NCBI GenBank assembly: GCA_038321965.1
Contig: JBBQFL010000009.1
Span: 44,930-108,929, forward strand
Length of the DNA stretch: 64,000 nt
Reading direction: 5' to 3'
Origin: UKL13-2 sp038321965
GTDB taxonomy: Bacteria > Pseudomonadota > Gammaproteobacteria > Burkholderiales > Usitatibacteraceae
This document shows, in pieces, positions 9,913 to 20,500 of this stretch. Each line of letters begins with the position of its first letter. Position 1 is the stretch's first letter. A program made the position numbers and the translations under genes. The notes below the pieces were generated by a model. It worked only from the letters and a program-made list of their open reading frames with translations, was not told where the DNA came from and searched no databases.

Positions 9913-11556
9913 CTATCGGCTATCAGGCGCGCGTGTCGGGAACTGTGATTCCGAGAGCCACCAGCCACCGCCAAGGGGATAAACCTCCAGCACCCGAGGC
10001 TCGCTCCACGGCCCGACCGACTTTTCGCTGCCCGCCACTGCACGGACACGTATGTAATATGCACCGACGGCCAGATTGCCGAGATCAAATTTGTTTCCCG
10101 CAATATTGCGGTCAGACGCGATATTGATAAATCGTTCGTCGCGCGCTATTTGTACCTGATGGGTTTGCGCCGCCGATGCATCAATTTCAAGCGGCAACGC
10201 GCCGGCAGAACGCTTGGCCTTGAGTACCGGCAGATCGGCAGCACCGACAAACGTACGCACAGCACTCCACGGCCCGGTCTCACCTTTGGCGTTCACACTG
10301 GCAACACGCCAGTAATAAGTCGTCGCTTTTAGTGCAAAAGCGGGCGTTAGAGAGACGCCGGACGCCACCTTTTCTTCGGTGAGCGGCGTCGCAAACATTC
10401 CATCGGTAGCCACCTGGGCACGGTACGAAACCGCGTCTGGCGCGGCAAGCCAGGTTAATACAACGTTGCTGGTCAACAAACGATCCTTGTCGGTGGGCGC
10501 CGAGAGAACTGGCGGCAATGGGCGCGCCTTGACGACAAACGCGTGAGTAGCGTCTTTGCCTTCCAGGCCATTGACGTCAACACCTCTAACACGCAGGAAC
10601 AGTGGCCCATCGGGCAGATTGACGAACTTGACGGCAGGCGTCGTCGAAGAAGCGTTTGCGATCAGGTTGGTAAACTCCTTGTCCATCGCGACCTGCGCTC
10701 GATACGAACCGGCAGCAGGCACCGGCTGAAATGCAAACGCCACTTCCGGTGTCTGGAATTGCGCGGGCAGCGAGGCAACATCGGGTGGAGGCAACAGCGC
10801 GACCGGTGGTGATGGCGCCTTGCCAGCCTCAATAAACGTCCCGAACCCGGCAGACAGCGCGAGACGCCCCGTACCGGCAGGTGCTGTCGTCGTGCCTGAA
10901 ACCGCGACCAATCCTTCAACAACTTCGCCCTGACCTTTCATGCCGGATTCATCAGCACCGACACGGAACAAAGTACCACGCACACCCATGTTGGACGTTG
11001 GCGTACGAATCTCATAGCGCGCCGCAGCGTTCTTCTGCTTAACGACACTGGTTTCCACACGACCACTATCGACTCGCACAACGGTATCGGTCACGCCGCC
11101 GGTATTGGCCAACTGTCGCGCCAACTCCAGCCGAATGATCGATTTCGGTTGCACCGTCAGTGTTGAGCCATCAGCGAGTTTGATGGTGACGAAGCTGTCG
11201 TCACCCGTCCTTAACTTATCTCCCTCTTTGACCTCTCTGCCCGGCAAAATTGACCCGGCGCCGGAAGTGACCGAGCCAGTCGCCGCAATGACTTCTATCG
11301 GCGCTAGATCAAGTCGCATCGCTGATACCGGTATGCGAATTTTTGAGCCAAGCGGAATTGCGCGCGGGTTGCCGATCGTATTGAACTTCGAAAATAACTG
11401 CCAATCGCTTTTGTTAAGCAGATAGCGATTGGCAAGCTTTAGCAAAGTGTCGCCACGCTCGGCCGAGTGAATGTAGAAGCGCGCATCCTCGGCGCGCGCC
11501 GACATGGCGAACAACAGAAAAAAAATTGCCGGCGCGAAGGTCCGAATGATCTTCAA
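9913..11556 (-). CDS. LysM-FecR domain protein with FnIII-like repeats
   Basis: An exported protein of about 547 aa. A signal peptide (FAPAIFFLLFAMSARA) is followed by a LysM module for peptidoglycan binding (IHSAERGDTLLKLANRYL). Next come a FecR domain (about 95-210) containing ADGSTLTVQPKSIIRLE and TPTSNMGVRGTLFRV, and three fibronectin type III-like repeats with SYRAQVA or HQVQIA starts and WRVASVNAKG-type ends. FecR proteins of this type are often encoded beside CHASE2 sensors, so it may be the wall-anchored partner of the kinase. No ATG fits. The TTG at 11556 with GAGATGGG upstream gives the best signal peptide and avoids overlap with the regulator gene. Confidence 0.85.
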   Translation of the reverse strand: MKIIRTFAPAIFFLLFAMSARAEDARFYIHSAERGDTLLKLANRYLLNKSDWQLFSKFNTIGNPRAIPLGSKIRIPVSAMRLDLAPIEVIAATGSVTSGAGSILPGREVKEGDKLRTGDDSFVTIKLADGSTLTVQPKSIIRLELARQLANTGGVTDTVVRVDSGRVETSVVKQKNAAARYEIRTPTSNMGVRGTLFRVGADESGMKGQGEVVEGLVAVSGTTTAPAGTGRLALSAGFGTFIEAGKAPSPPVALLPPPDVASLPAQFQTPEVAFAFQPVPAAGSYRAQVAMDKEFTNLIANASSTTPAVKFVNLPDGPLFLRVRGVDVNGLEGKDATHAFVVKARPLPPVLSAPTDKDRLLTSNVVLTWLAAPDAVSYRAQVATDGMFATPLTEEKVASGVSLTPAFALKATTYYWRVASVNAKGETGPWSAVRTFVGAADLPVLKAKRSAGALPLEIDASAAQTHQVQIARDERFINIASDRNIAGNKFDLGNLAVGAYYIRVRAVAGSEKSVGPWSEPRVLEVYPLGGGWWLSESQFPTRAPDSR

Positions 11557-11620
11557 GTTAACCCATCTCAACGTGTAGTATGAAAAATTCCCGGTTTTGC
11601 CAAATTGAACGGGCTGACCT

Positions 11621-12337
11621 CTACGACAATTCCGCCGCCGTATCGTCTGGCACACTGACTCTCTCAAGGCGGTAACCAAAGTTATAAACCGGGGTCAGAC
11701 GCACGCCTCGTGCTGGACCCAATTCCAGCTTCTTGCGCACCCGACTCATGTGTGTATCGACGGTTCGCGATTGCACGTCCGAGGAACGGCCCCAAACGCT
11801 TTCCGAGATATGCCCGCGCGACGTCAGACGCCCGATATTGCGGAACAGGAAAACAGTAAGATCATATTCCTTGTCCGTCATTTCGATTGGCTCACCTGCA
11901 AGCGTCACGACGCGGTCGACAAGGTTGATCAAGTAGGGTCCGATGGAAATGGGTTCGATATCCGACGACTTGGGCCGCGTACGGCGCAACAGTGAATCCA
12001 CACGCGCCAGCAATTCAAGCCGACGGATCGGCTTCACCATGTAATCATCGGCACCGGCCTGCAAGGCGGCGACGATGTCGGCTTCAGAATCGCGACTGGT
12101 TGCAAACAATACCGGCGTCGTGGACTGCTGCTTTTCACGTAACCAACGCAGGACCTCGTGACCCGACATGTCAGGTACGTGCCAGTCGAGCATGAACAAA
12201 TCAAAGCTCTCGCGAGCAGCTTCCCGGACGATTGTCTTTCCGGAGGTAAAATTGTGCACCGTATGACCGGCAGCTTCGAGCCAGTGCTGCATTGCCGTAC
12301 CTACGACGACATCATCTTCAAGCAATGCGATTCGCAT
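11621..12337 (-). CDS. OmpR/PhoB-family response regulator 1
   Basis: A regulator of 238 aa. The receiver domain has acidic residues LLEDD at the N-terminus, phospho-acceptor Asp51 (FMLDWHVPDMSG) and the Lys of VKPIRR. The C-terminal winged helix contains SRTVDTHMSRVRKKL for DNA binding. The start at 12337 has GGGGA upstream and begins exactly at the receiver fold (MRIALLEDD). It is paralogous to the next regulator along its whole length. The likely phosphodonor is the CHASE2 kinase encoded two genes downstream. Confidence 0.93.
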   Translation of the reverse strand: MRIALLEDDVVVGTAMQHWLEAAGHTVHNFTSGKTIVREAARESFDLFMLDWHVPDMSGHEVLRWLREKQQSTTPVLFATSRDSEADIVAALQAGADDYMVKPIRRLELLARVDSLLRRTRPKSSDIEPISIGPYLINLVDRVVTLAGEPIEMTDKEYDLTVFLFRNIGRLTSRGHISESVWGRSSDVQSRTVDTHMSRVRKKLELGPARGVRLTPVYNFGYRLERVSVPDDTAAELS

Positions 12338-12423
12338 GACGTCCCCAAATCGATCTACTGATTTCAATTGTAGTCAGTTTACCCTTGTAACGGCACCAAT
12401 TGCGCAGTCTATGCAGCATGAGA

Positions 12424-13116
12424 TTATCCTGCAGGCACTCGTTCCAGCCGATACCCGGCATTATAAACAGGCTGCAGGCGGTAGCCGTTTTCAGGCGCAA
12501 GATCCAGTTTTTTTCTGATGCGCGACACATGGGTGTCGATGGTTCTCGACAATTCTGAAACCGTTCGCCCCCAAACAACTTTCGCGATGATTTCGCGTGA
12601 GATCAATTTGCCCGCATTCTTGAACAGGAAAAGCGCCAGCTCAAATTCCTTCGACGTGAGTTCGACCATCTTGTCGGAGCAATACGCCTGTCTTCCCGAA
12701 GGGTCAAATCGAAACGTGCCGAAGACTTCTTCGCTGGAACCAATCGAAGCATCCTGCAAGCGTCTTGTGACAGTCTTGATACGCGCCAACAGCTCCAGAT
12801 GACGAACCGGCTTGACTAGATAGTCATCTGCACCCGCATCCAACGCACTGACGACATCAATTTCGGCATCGCGAATGGTTATGAACATAACCGGCGCGGC
12901 CACATGAAACTGCGTTTTCAATTGCTTGAGCACGTCCAATCCGGTCATGCCCGGAACCACCCAGTCGAGCAAAAACACATCAATTTCACGAAGCGATTTG
13001 TACGCGAGTAACTGTGCACCTGTCACAAAAACCGCGACCTCATGATTGGCGTCTCGGAGCCATTTTTCCATGACAGCACCGACCGCGGGATCATCCTCCA
13101 GTACTGCAATAAACAT
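12424..13116 (-). CDS. OmpR/PhoB-family response regulator 2
   Basis: A regulator of 230 aa with phospho-acceptor Asp51 (FLLDWVVPGMTG), the Lys of VKPVRH and the winged-helix recognition segment SRTIDTHVSRIRKKL. It ends in the same NAGYRLERV motif as regulator 1 (NFGYRLERV), so the pair probably arose by duplication. It is the first gene of the regulator-regulator-FecR-kinase row. The ATG at 13116 is used, with CGGAA 9 bases upstream. Confidence 0.93.
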   Translation of the reverse strand: MFIAVLEDDPAVGAVMEKWLRDANHEVAVFVTGAQLLAYKSLREIDVFLLDWVVPGMTGLDVLKQLKTQFHVAAPVMFITIRDAEIDVVSALDAGADDYLVKPVRHLELLARIKTVTRRLQDASIGSSEEVFGTFRFDPSGRQAYCSDKMVELTSKEFELALFLFKNAGKLISREIIAKVVWGRTVSELSRTIDTHVSRIRKKLDLAPENGYRLQPVYNAGYRLERVPAG

Positions 13117-13290
13117 GACGAATTCCGTTGTTAAACATTCATGTGCATATTGAGTTGCCGCCAAACGTGGGTTCTAACCGCGGGGTGAATTTTGCCTTCA
13201 AGGCTATTGTTGCGCAACGGCGGCCACCGAAGTTGATTTTACAATGCTGACACAGTCCAAGACGCTGGTCACGGGGATTGAAATCGCCTG

Positions 13291-14466
13291 TCAGCGCAGC
13301 GCTTTCATGCCTTCTTCCAAACCCTTGGCCGTCATTGGAAACATGCGATCTTCCATCAATTCACGCACCATCTTGATCGACTGGGTCCACGGCCAGTGGG
13401 CCTCTTGGGTCGGGTTAATCCAGATGGCACGGCGATATAGATCCGTCAGTCGCTTGAGCCAGACCATGCCAGTCTCGTCATTCCAGTGCTCAACGCTGCC
13501 GCCGGGCTGCAATATTTCATACGGACTCATGGTGGCGTCGCCGACGATGATCAGCTTGTAGTCGTGGCCGTATTTGTGCAACACATCGAAAGTGGAAAAT
13601 TTTTCGCTGTGCCGCAAACGGTTATTGCGCCACACCGATTCGTAGATGAAATTGTGAAAATAAAAATATTCGAGATGCTTGAATTCGGTCTTGCAAGCCG
13701 AAAACAGTTCCTCACAGCGATGCACGTAGTCGTCCATCGAGCCGCCGATATCCAGAAACAGCAGCACCTTCACCTTGTTGTGCCGCTCTGGCACCAGCTT
13801 CAGGTCGAGGAAGCCGGCATTGTGCGCAGTGGAACGGATGGTGCCATCCATATCCAGCTCTTCTTCGGCGCCTTCGCGGGCAAATTTGCGCAGCCTGCGC
13901 AGTGCCAATTGGATATTGCGAATACCTAATTCAACGTTGTCGTCGTAATCGCGAAACTCCCGCCGATCCCAGACCTTCACCGCGCTGCGATTGCGCGAGC
14001 CCTCCTGGCCGATGCGCACACCCTCGGGGTTGTAGCCATAAGCGCCAAACGGCGACGTTCCCGCGGTGCCAATCCACTTCGAGCCGCCTTGATGGCGTTC
14101 TTTTTGCTCGGCAAGTCGTTGCCTGAGCGTCTCCATCAATTTGTCCCAGCCGCCCAGCGCTTTGACCTGTGCTTTTTCTTCTTCTGACAACAGGCGCTCG
14201 GCGAGCTTCTTCAGCCACTCCTCGGGAATGTCTGCCGGCAACACGGCGTCGAGCGCTTCCACGCCTTTGAAGTACGCCGCAAAGGCGCGATCAAAACGGT
14301 CAAAATTGGCCTCGTCTTTCACCAGACAGATGCGCGACAAATGGTAGAAGTCATCCACGCTGCCGTGTATCACGCCCCGCTCCATTGCCTCGCACAGCAT
14401 CAGGTATTCCTTCACCGATACTGGCAGGCCACTTTGTTTCAGGGAGAGGAAGAAATCGATCAACAT
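13291..14466 (-). CDS. VWA domain protein, CoxE-like
   Basis: A 391-aa protein whose N-terminal half resembles the CoxE/YehL-type VWA family. It has a C-terminal von Willebrand A domain. The metal site reads LFLDIGGSMDDYV (about 233-245), with Gly where the canonical DxSxS has its first Ser. VWA proteins of this group work with MoxR ATPases in metal insertion or complex assembly, and the MoxR gene lies two genes upstream. The target complex is not indicated. Repeat copy 3 fills the gap to the GNAT gene. No strong ribosome site is visible. Confidence 0.85.
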   Translation of the reverse strand: MLIDFFLSLKQSGLPVSVKEYLMLCEAMERGVIHGSVDDFYHLSRICLVKDEANFDRFDRAFAAYFKGVEALDAVLPADIPEEWLKKLAERLLSEEEKAQVKALGGWDKLMETLRQRLAEQKERHQGGSKWIGTAGTSPFGAYGYNPEGVRIGQEGSRNRSAVKVWDRREFRDYDDNVELGIRNIQLALRRLRKFAREGAEEELDMDGTIRSTAHNAGFLDLKLVPERHNKVKVLLFLDIGGSMDDYVHRCEELFSACKTEFKHLEYFYFHNFIYESVWRNNRLRHSEKFSTFDVLHKYGHDYKLIIVGDATMSPYEILQPGGSVEHWNDETGMVWLKRLTDLYRRAIWINPTQEAHWPWTQSIKMVRELMEDRMFPMTAKGLEEGMKALR

Positions 14467-14526
14467 TTTACGTAGAACGCCTATTGGTGCGGTGTTTCAG
14501 GATTTTTTGCCTGAAGAGGCGCTAGG
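14467..14526. repeat. Dispersed hairpin repeat, copy 3
   Basis: On the - strand it reads CTAGCGCCTCTTCAGGC, loop, CCTGAAACACCGCACCAAT, then TTCTACGTAAAA. The end matches copies at 36977 and 57400. Its CTAG supplies the TAG stop codon of the GNAT gene, and its other end abuts the ATG of the VWA gene. Confidence 0.65.
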
Positions 14527-15118
14527 GGCGCGGAGTTTCAATATGATATTGCAGGTTTCGTTTCGCGCCCGGCCATTCGCTCGCGATGATGCTGTAGACG
14601 CAAGAGTCGCGAATGGTGCCGTCTGGCATCAGGCCATGATTGCGCCGCACACCATCCAGCTTTGCGCCCAGCCGCTCGATCGCGGCGCGAGAGCGAACGT
14701 TGAAAAAATTCGTGCAGAACTCGACCGCGATGGCGTCTTTCGACTCAAATGCATGCTGGAGAAGCAGCAGTTTGCATTCGCTATTGATGGCGGTACGCTG
14801 CGCACTTTGCGCGTACCACGTAAAACCGATCTCCAGGTGCCGATGCGCAGCCTCGATAAAGCAATAGCGCGTGCAACCGACGATTTTTCCATCGCTGAGA
14901 CGGCGGACCACGAACGGCATGGATCGTCCCGCCGCACGCTCTGCCAGTGCGGTTTCCACATAGGCCCCGGTTTTGTCCGGTGTCGGCACACTTGTAAACC
15001 ACAGCTTCCACAGTTCACCGTCCGCCGTCGCCGCACGCAGATCATCGGCGTGCTTGGCCTCCAGCGGCAGCAACGCCGCAAACTTGCCTTGCAGCGTGAT
15101 CGGTTCAATCCAGCTCAC
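14522..15118 (-). CDS. GNAT-family N-acetyltransferase (RimJ/RimL type)
   Basis: A 198-aa acetyl-CoA-dependent transferase of the RimJ/RimL branch. Features include an N-terminal LEAKHADDLRAA, DGKIVGCTRY and the C-terminal NVRSRAAIERLGAKLDG, a helix typical of this family. Its acceptor (protein N-terminus, antibiotic or small amine) is not evident. The start is a GTG that overlaps the TAG stop of the MoxR gene by one base (TAGTG), so the two are translationally coupled. It is an unusual insertion between a MoxR ATPase and its VWA partner. Confidence 0.85.
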   Translation of the reverse strand: MSWIEPITLQGKFAALLPLEAKHADDLRAATADGELWKLWFTSVPTPDKTGAYVETALAERAAGRSMPFVVRRLSDGKIVGCTRYCFIEAAHRHLEIGFTWYAQSAQRTAINSECKLLLLQHAFESKDAIAVEFCTNFFNVRSRAAIERLGAKLDGVRRNHGLMPDGTIRDSCVYSIIASEWPGAKRNLQYHIETPRP

Positions 15119-15960
15119 TATCGATTTCTTTTGGCGAGGAACACCAATTTTTCGAACAGATGCACGTCCTGTTCATTCTTCAGCAGCGCGCCATACATCG
15201 GCGGAATCAGCTTGCTGGTGTCACCCGACTTTAGCGCCTCGGGCGGAATATCCTCGGCGACTAGCAATTTGATCCAGTCCAGTAACTCCGAAGTCGAGGG
15301 CTTTTTCTTCAGCCCCGGCATTTCACGAATATCGAAAAACACTTCCATCGCTTCTTTCAACAGTGCCTTCTTCAAGCCGGGGAAATGCACATCGACAATC
15401 TGCTGCATGGTGTTCTTGTCGGGGAAGCGGATGTAATGGAAAAAGCAACGCCGCAGGAACGCATCGGGTAATTCCTTTTCGTTGTTGCTGGTGATGAAAA
15501 TGATCGGCCGGTGTTTCGCAACGACAGTTTCACGGGTTTCGTAGCAATAGAACTCCATACGATCAAGTTCGCGCAGCAGGTCATTGGGGAACTCAATGTC
15601 AGCCTTGTCGATTTCGTCGATCAGCAACACCACCTGCTCATCGGCCTCGAACGCGCGCCACATGGTGCCCTTGGCGATGTAATTCTTGATGTCCTTGACC
15701 TTCTCCTCGCCGAGTTGCGAATCGCGCAGACGCGATACCGCGTCGTACTCATACAGACCCTGTTGCGCCTTGGTGGTGGACTTGATGTGCCACTGCAAAA
15801 GTGGCTTGCCCAGCGCGGCGGCGACTTCCTCGGCGAGCATGGTCTTGCCGGTGCCGGGCTCCCCCTTGATGAGCAATGGCCGCTGCAAGGTGACGGCGGC
15901 GTTGACGGCGAGCTTCAAATCGTCCGTCGCGATATAGTTTTGACTGCCTGTAAACTTCAT
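15118..15960 (-). CDS. MoxR-family AAA+ ATPase
   Basis: A 280-aa AAA+ protein with Walker A GEPGTGKT (33-40), Walker B VVLLIDEIDKAD (about 110-121), sensor ITSNNEKELPDAFLRRC and an arginine-finger segment. MoxR ATPases act as chaperones that pair with VWA proteins, and here a VWA gene is in the same operon. The ATG at 15960 lies 52 bases from the divergent DUF4139 gene, so both promoters share a short region. Confidence 0.92.
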   Translation of the reverse strand: MKFTGSQNYIATDDLKLAVNAAVTLQRPLLIKGEPGTGKTMLAEEVAAALGKPLLQWHIKSTTKAQQGLYEYDAVSRLRDSQLGEEKVKDIKNYIAKGTMWRAFEADEQVVLLIDEIDKADIEFPNDLLRELDRMEFYCYETRETVVAKHRPIIFITSNNEKELPDAFLRRCFFHYIRFPDKNTMQQIVDVHFPGLKKALLKEAMEVFFDIREMPGLKKKPSTSELLDWIKLLVAEDIPPEALKSGDTSKLIPPMYGALLKNEQDVHLFEKLVFLAKRNR

Positions 15961-16012
15961 GGATTAACGCCGCCTCAAATTGGACACCTACATTATACGT
16001 TTGGAGATCACC

Positions 16013-17506
16013 ATGAAGTTTCACCTCGCACTGTTAACGCTCGCCTGCGTGTCAGCGACTGCATCTGCCCAGACCAGCGTCACCATCTACTCGAGTGCGC
16101 AGCCCGGCTCGCTGTCGCCTGCGACATTTCGAAACGGCGGTGAAGGATTTAGCGTGCCGGGCTATGGGGTGATCAGACAGTCGCAGGATGTCAACCTGAC
16201 TCAGGGAAGAACGATCATTCGTATTTCCGATGTACCTGCATTGATCGATCCTACAACCGTATTGTTTGAGTCGCTGACCGACCCGGCGGGGACACGCGTA
16301 CTCGAGCAAAGCTTTGAGTTCGATCTCACCAGCACCGCCAAATTGCTGCAGAAATACCTGGATCGTGAAGTGACTGTGGAGCAAGTGCGCGGCTCGTCCA
16401 TTGAATCGATCTCTGGGACGCTCATCGGTACGCAAGGTGGCCTGATCGTGCGTATGGCCGACGGCAGCGTGCGCACCATCAGCAACTACGCAGCGGTGCG
16501 ACTGGCGGCGTTGCCGGGCGGGCTCATCAGCAAGCCTACGCTGGTCTGGGATGTCGCTACCGGTCGGCCCGGGTTGCACAAATCGCGTTTCAGCTACCAG
16601 ACCGGCGGCATCACCTGGTGGACCGATTACAACCTCACCCTATCCGAAGGTACCGGCGCCAACGCCTGCAAACTCGACGTAGGGGCGTGGGTGACAATCG
16701 TCAACCAAACCGGCGCGACCTTCACCGATGCCAAACTCAAACTGGTTGCTGGCGACGTACAACGTTCACAGCCACGCATGGAACCTGCAAGGAGCGCCTA
16801 CAACGGCGCCGTGGCGATGGCGGCGCCAGTCACAGGATTCGCCGAGAAATCGTTTTTCGAATATCACCTTTACACGCTGGGCCGCCCCGCCACACTCGCC
16901 AACAATTCGACCAAGCAGATAGAACTCTTTCCGACGGCACAAGGGGTGCATTGTGAAAAATCCCTCGTGTATTTCGGCCAGGCTGGACAGTATTTTGGCA
17001 ATTACAGCGCCCCGGTGACTGACCGTAACTTCGGTAACCAGTCGAGCAAGAAAGTCGACGTCTATCTACGCTTCGCCAATCGCGAGGAAAACAAACTCGG
17101 TGTACCGCTTCCTGCGGGCAAGATTCGTGTCGCCAAGCTCGACAGCACAGACCAGTCGCTGGAGTTCATCGGCGAAGACCTCATCGATCACACGCCCAGA
17201 AATGAAACGATACAGGTCAAGCTGGGCAGCGCGTTTGACGTTGTCGGTGAACGGCGTCAGGTCGATTTTCGATCAGACGTCAACGCCAAGTGGATTGAAG
17301 AGGACATCGAGATCAAAGTGCGCAACCAGAAGAATGAAACGGTCACGGTAATCGTCAAGGAAAATTTCTATCGCTGGACGAATTGGTCAATCACGAAAAA
17401 GAATCAGGCATTTGAAAAGATCGATTCGCGCACGGTCCATTTTCCGCTCACTATTGCAAAGGAAGATGAGGGTGTGGTGCGCTTTACGGTGAGGTACACC
17501 TGGTAG
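16013..17506 (+). CDS. DUF4139 domain protein, exported
   Basis: A 497-aa protein with a signal peptide (MKFHLALLTLACVSATASA). It resembles the C-terminal DUF4139 domain of mucoidy-inhibitor MuiA-like proteins: WTDYNLTL, a middle all-beta region and a C-terminal NQKNETVTVIVKE ending in VVRFTVRYTW. The biochemical function is unknown and the location is periplasmic. The start at 16013 follows GGAG at a good distance. It is divergent from the MoxR gene and convergent with dnaE2, 40 bases away. Confidence 0.82.
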   Translation: MKFHLALLTLACVSATASAQTSVTIYSSAQPGSLSPATFRNGGEGFSVPGYGVIRQSQDVNLTQGRTIIRISDVPALIDPTTVLFESLTDPAGTRVLEQSFEFDLTSTAKLLQKYLDREVTVEQVRGSSIESISGTLIGTQGGLIVRMADGSVRTISNYAAVRLAALPGGLISKPTLVWDVATGRPGLHKSRFSYQTGGITWWTDYNLTLSEGTGANACKLDVGAWVTIVNQTGATFTDAKLKLVAGDVQRSQPRMEPARSAYNGAVAMAAPVTGFAEKSFFEYHLYTLGRPATLANNSTKQIELFPTAQGVHCEKSLVYFGQAGQYFGNYSAPVTDRNFGNQSSKKVDVYLRFANREENKLGVPLPAGKIRVAKLDSTDQSLEFIGEDLIDHTPRNETIQVKLGSAFDVVGERRQVDFRSDVNAKWIEEDIEIKVRNQKNETVTVIVKENFYRWTNWSITKKNQAFEKIDSRTVHFPLTIAKEDEGVVRFTVRYTW

Positions 17507-17546
17507 GTGGCGGTACGCGTCCCACTGGCCAGACTTGGATGAGTCG

Positions 17547-20500
17547 CTAGTGAAACTCACGCGTGCTGAAATCCAGCTCGCCCAGCATCGCGCTCTGGTC
17601 AATAAGTTTCCCCGCAATCAGGTGCACAACCTCTCCTTGCCGCTCAACACGCCCGGCCACAAATAACAATTTGGCGTGCACCAATGGGCTGCGTTGCCGG
17701 GCAGCGACATGCGACCAAACCACGACATTTACGTAGCCGGTCTCGTCCTCAAGCGTGACAAACACCGTACCCTTGGCAGTACCGGGGCGCTGTCGGCAGG
17801 TGACTAATCCACTGGTGCGGATCAGTTGGCCGGAGCGGGCATTCTTTACCTCCTCGGCACTGCGTATGCGTTGTGCCGCGAGAGCAGGCCGCAACAGCGC
17901 CAATGGATGACGGCGTAGCGACACACCGACGCTACGAAAGTCGGCGAAGATATCATCGGCTTCCGTGGGCGGAATCAATGTCGCCACGTCCGTGTCGGCT
18001 GGTGCCGTGAAAAGTTTGGTGTCACGCTCCAGCCCCAATGCCTCCCACAGCGCATCACGACGATGGCCAATCAGCGTATGAAAGGCGTCAGCCGAGGCAA
18101 GCGCTTTAATTTCCGAGTGGGACAATCCGGCGCGGCGCTGAAGATCGGCAATGTCGATGAAAGCAGCGTGGGCACGTGCGGCCACGAGTCGTTCTGCTGC
18201 AGTCGTACTTAACTGGCTCACCATCCTGAGCCCCAGGCGTATTTGCGGATTTCCCGGCCCTGTCAGTGCGCAGTCGACAGTACTGATCATCACGTCCACT
18301 GGCAGCACGGTCACACCGTGCCGCTGCGCATCCTGTACCAGTTGTGCCGGGGAATAAAACCCCAGCGGCTGTGCATTAAGCAAACCGCAGGTGAACGCTG
18401 CTGGGTGATGACATTTCAACCAACTGGAAACGTAGACCAGCAGCGCAAAGCTGGCCGCGTGCGATTCCGGAAAACCGTATTCGCCGAAGCCTTGCATCTG
18501 CTTGTATAAACGCTCGGCGAATTCTTCTTCATAGCCGCGCTCGCGCATGCCATCCACCAGCTTGTCACGAAATTTTTCAAGGCCACCTTTGCGTTTCCAG
18601 GCAGCCATGGCGCGGCGCAACTTGTCGGCCTCGCCCGCGGTGAACCCGGCAGCGACCATCGCCAACTTCATCACCTGCTCCTGAAAAATCGGCACACCAA
18701 GCGTGCGCTCCAGTACTGCTTTCACCGCATCGCTGGGATATTTAAACTCCTCTCCGTTGCGCCGCTTCAGGTACGGGTGCACCATGCCGCCCTGTATTGG
18801 CCCCGGCCGGACGATGGCTACCTCAATGACCAGATCGTAAAAGCACGCTGGCTTCAACCGCGGCAGCATGCTCATCTGCGCGCGCGATTCGATCTGAAAT
18901 ACACCGATGGTATCGGCATGCTGGATCATGCGGTAAGTGGCCGCATCATCCGGGGGAATATCCTGCATCACCATTGGCTTGCCACGCCAACCGCCAATAA
19001 GATCAAGTGTTTTGCGTATCGCCGTCAACATGCCCAGGGCCAGCACATCCACTTTCAGCAGCCCGAGCGCATCGAGGTCGTTCTTGTCCCACTGGATAAC
19101 GGTACGTTCCGGCATCGCCGCATTTTCAATGGGCACCAGTCGCGTCAGCTTGTCGCGTGCAATGACAAATCCGCCGGAATGCTGCGACAGATGGCGCGGA
19201 AATCCGATCAGCGCGCCGGTCAACAACATCAGCGTTTGCATGAGTGGCGCCTCGGGATCGAATCCTGCCTCGACAAGTCGATCCGGCGCGATGGTGCGTC
19301 CATCCCACCAGACAATTGATTTGGACAAGGCGTCAACCTGAGAGAGCGTGAGCCCAAGGGCCTTGCCGACATCGCGTATCGCACTTTTGGGGCGGTAGGT
19401 GGAGATGGCAGCGGTGAGCGCGGTGCGATCCCGTCCATATTTTTGGTAGATATATTGCATCACCTGTTCGCGGCGCTCATGCTCGAAATCGACATCGATA
19501 TCCGGGGGCTCATTGCGCTCCCGCGAAATGAAACGCTCGAACAATACCTGTGCACAATCAGGATTCACTTCGGTAATTCCCAGGCAATAGCACACCGCAG
19601 AATTAGCGGCCGAGCCGCGTCCCTGGCAAAGGATGTGATTTTCGTTGGCGTATCTGACGATATCGAAGATGGTCAAAAAGTACGGCTCGTATTGCAGATC
19701 GGCGATGATTTCCAGCTCGTGCTCGATGAGGTTGCGTACCTTGTCAGGCATACCTTGTGGATAGCGCGTGCGGCTTTTTTCGTACGTCAGCCGCCGTAAA
19801 TAATTGGCGGGGGTTTCACCCTCAGGGATAACTTCACGCGGATATTCATAGCGAAGTTCACTCAGCGAAAATGTGCAATAGGCTGAGATGACGAGCGTCT
19901 GCGCGATCATCGCTGCCGAATAACGGCGCGCCAGATGCTCAATCGGCTTAAGGTAGTTTTCCGCGTGTGCATTCAGATCGGTGCCCAATTCCGCGACCGG
20001 CTTCTTCAGACGCACCGCCGTCAGCACATCTTGCAGGGGCTGGTCTTCACGTCTTGCGAACAGGATGCGATCACATGCGGCTAGCGGTAAGCCACAGATG
20101 CCGGCCAGTGCCTCGAGTGCATCACGCTTGGCCGCATCGTCGGGGCCGTAATCGAGAGCCACACCCAGCCAGCAGGCCGCTTGAAAATATTGTTTGATGG
20201 CATCGCTATTGGCTCGCGCGTCAATATGCTGCGGAGTCGGAACGATGATGGCGATGCAGTCAGCAAGCTCGTCAAGATCAGCAAGGAATAATCGATATCC
20301 GCCTTTGGGTGAACGTGAACGCGCCAGCGTGATGAGTTCGCAAAGATTGCCGTAGCCGTTGCGGCTTTTTGCCAGCACGATCAGGCGGTCAACGGCGGGG
20401 GCATCATGAATGACAAACTCGGCACCGATGATCAACCTGATTTTGTGTTCCTTCGCTTCCACATGCGCGCGCACCACGCCCGATACCGAGCATTCATCGG

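Noticed and set aside
14492..15436. Long open frame of 314 codons on + across GNAT and MoxR genes
   Set aside because: It crosses two well-supported genes on the opposite strand and shows no family features.
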